A stretch of DNA of 15,344 nt from the NCBI GenBank assembly GCA_002338505.1, contig DDIK01000098.1, forward strand, positions 912-16,255, written 5' to 3'. The notes beneath the pieces are model-generated. The model did no database searches. It had not been told where the DNA came from and worked only from the letters and a program-made list of their open reading frames with translations. A program made the position numbers and the translations under genes. Below, one piece after another: positions 14,762-15,344 of this stretch; positions within the stretch are counted from its first letter, which is position 1, and every line of letters starts with the position of its first letter. The DNA is from Bacteriovorax sp. UBA1852 (GTDB lineage: Bacteria > Bdellovibrionota > Bacteriovoracia > Bacteriovoracales > Bacteriovoracaceae).

Positions 14762-15344
14762 ATGGCTAAAGAATTAAAATATAGTGAAGAAGCGAGAGGG
14801 CTTATTCTTGAAGGTGTTAATCAACTTGCAAATGCTGTAAGAGTGACTTTAGGACCTAAGGGAAGAAACGTTGTTATCCAAAAGTCTTTTGGTGCACCAC
14901 ACATCACTAAAGATGGTGTTTCAGTTGCAAAGGAAATTGAATTAGAAAATAATTTCCAAAACATGGGTGCACAAATGGTTAAAGAAGTTGCACAAAAAAC
15001 TAACGAAGATGCAGGGGATGGAACAACTACAGCAACTGTTCTTGCACAATCAATTTATACTGAAGGTGCAAAACTTGTTACAGCTGGTCACAATCCAATG
15101 GATCTTAAAAGAGGTATTGATAAGGCCGTTGAAAAAGTAGTTAGCGAACTTAAGGGAATGTCAAAAGACATCAAGACTTCTGAAGAGATTGAGCAAGTTG
15201 GAACTATTTCAGCAAACAATGACACAGAAATTGGAAAATTAATTTCTGAAGCAATGGATAAAGTTGGTAACGAAGGTGTTATCACAATCGAAGAGAGTAA
15301 AACTGCTGAAACAACTCTTGATGTTGTAGAAGGTATGCAATTTG
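14762..15344 (+). CDS. groEL: Chaperonin GroEL, N-terminal part (cut by right edge)
   Basis: The first 194 residues of the 60-kDa chaperonin, open to the end of the window. GroEL forms the double-ring ATP-driven folding chamber with GroES. Diagnostic stretches are present: VRVTLGPKGRNVV (27-39) and KDGVSVAKEIELEN (50-63), both lining the ATP site, and NEDAGDGTTTATVLAQ (about 81-96) with the catalytic aspartate. NPMDLKRGIDKAV and EVGTISANND-like sequence (QVGTISANND) follow, then the start of the intermediate/apical region (EGVITIEE). The ATG at 14762 is preceded by AGGAG at 8 nt. Nothing unusual is seen in the visible part. Confidence 0.98.
   Translation, partial: MAKELKYSEEARGLILEGVNQLANAVRVTLGPKGRNVVIQKSFGAPHITKDGVSVAKEIELENNFQNMGAQMVKEVAQKTNEDAGDGTTTATVLAQSIYTEGAKLVTAGHNPMDLKRGIDKAVEKVVSELKGMSKDIKTSEEIEQVGTISANNDTEIGKLISEAMDKVGNEGVITIEESKTAETTLDVVEGMQF

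Noticed and set aside
15088..15285. Minus-strand open frame inside groEL
   Set aside because: Antisense to highly conserved GroEL sequence.

Overview
The window is an AT-rich (mid-30s % GC by eye), densely packed stretch of a Gram-negative bacterial chromosome. Envelope genes (a signal-peptide LolA-like protein, an outer-membrane barrel ending in Phe, an RND/MMPL exporter), PilZ-type c-di-GMP signalling and core genes (trxA, polA, groESL) sit together with no mobile element, tRNA, rRNA or CRISPR. Base composition and gene style resemble marine Bdellovibrionota (Bacteriovorax/Halobacteriovorax-like). That placement is an inference from general impression, not a database result.

Layout, left to right. 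The 5' end of thioredoxin (minus strand, cut by the edge) is divergent from an RDD-family membrane protein, which meets a free methionine-(R)-sulfoxide reductase tail to tail. That gene is divergent from polA, which is followed 9 bp later by a LolA-like periplasmic protein. Two minus-strand genes follow: a PilZ protein with an intact c-di-GMP motif and a small unknown protein ending in Cys-Cys. Then come three plus-strand genes: a stand-alone ThiF/E1-like protein, a DUF1302-like barrel and an MMPL exporter. A minus-strand FeeM/GNAT-like protein with an extra C-terminal domain is next, then a degenerate response-regulator receiver, a ClC chloride/proton antiporter with two CBS domains (minus strand), and finally groES with the start of groEL (cut by the right edge).

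Functional threads. (1) The LolA-like protein, the barrel and the MMPL exporter together look like a trans-envelope lipid or hydrophobe export route, although unrelated genes separate the first from the other two. (2) Thioredoxin and the methionine sulfoxide reductase form a plausible redox pair. (3) A canonical PilZ protein, a possible cryptic PilZ-like C-terminal domain on the FeeM-like protein and a pseudo-receiver suggest local signalling proteins, two of them altered from the canonical form. (4) PolA keeps its 5' nuclease and polymerase motifs but appears to have lost the proofreading catalytic residues.

The regulatory DNA holds a few good signals: an extended -10 promoter for trxA, a likely near-leaderless promoter for the PilZ gene, a strong hairpin at the likely transcription start of the ThiF-like gene whose arms resemble CIRCE half-sites, and an AT-only hairpin between groES and groEL. 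No gene-free stretch exceeds about 230 bp. I do not see a clear new multi-gene defence or mobile system here; the best leads are the split exporter module, the exonuclease-dead PolA, the FeeM-like two-domain protein and the ThiF-gene leader.
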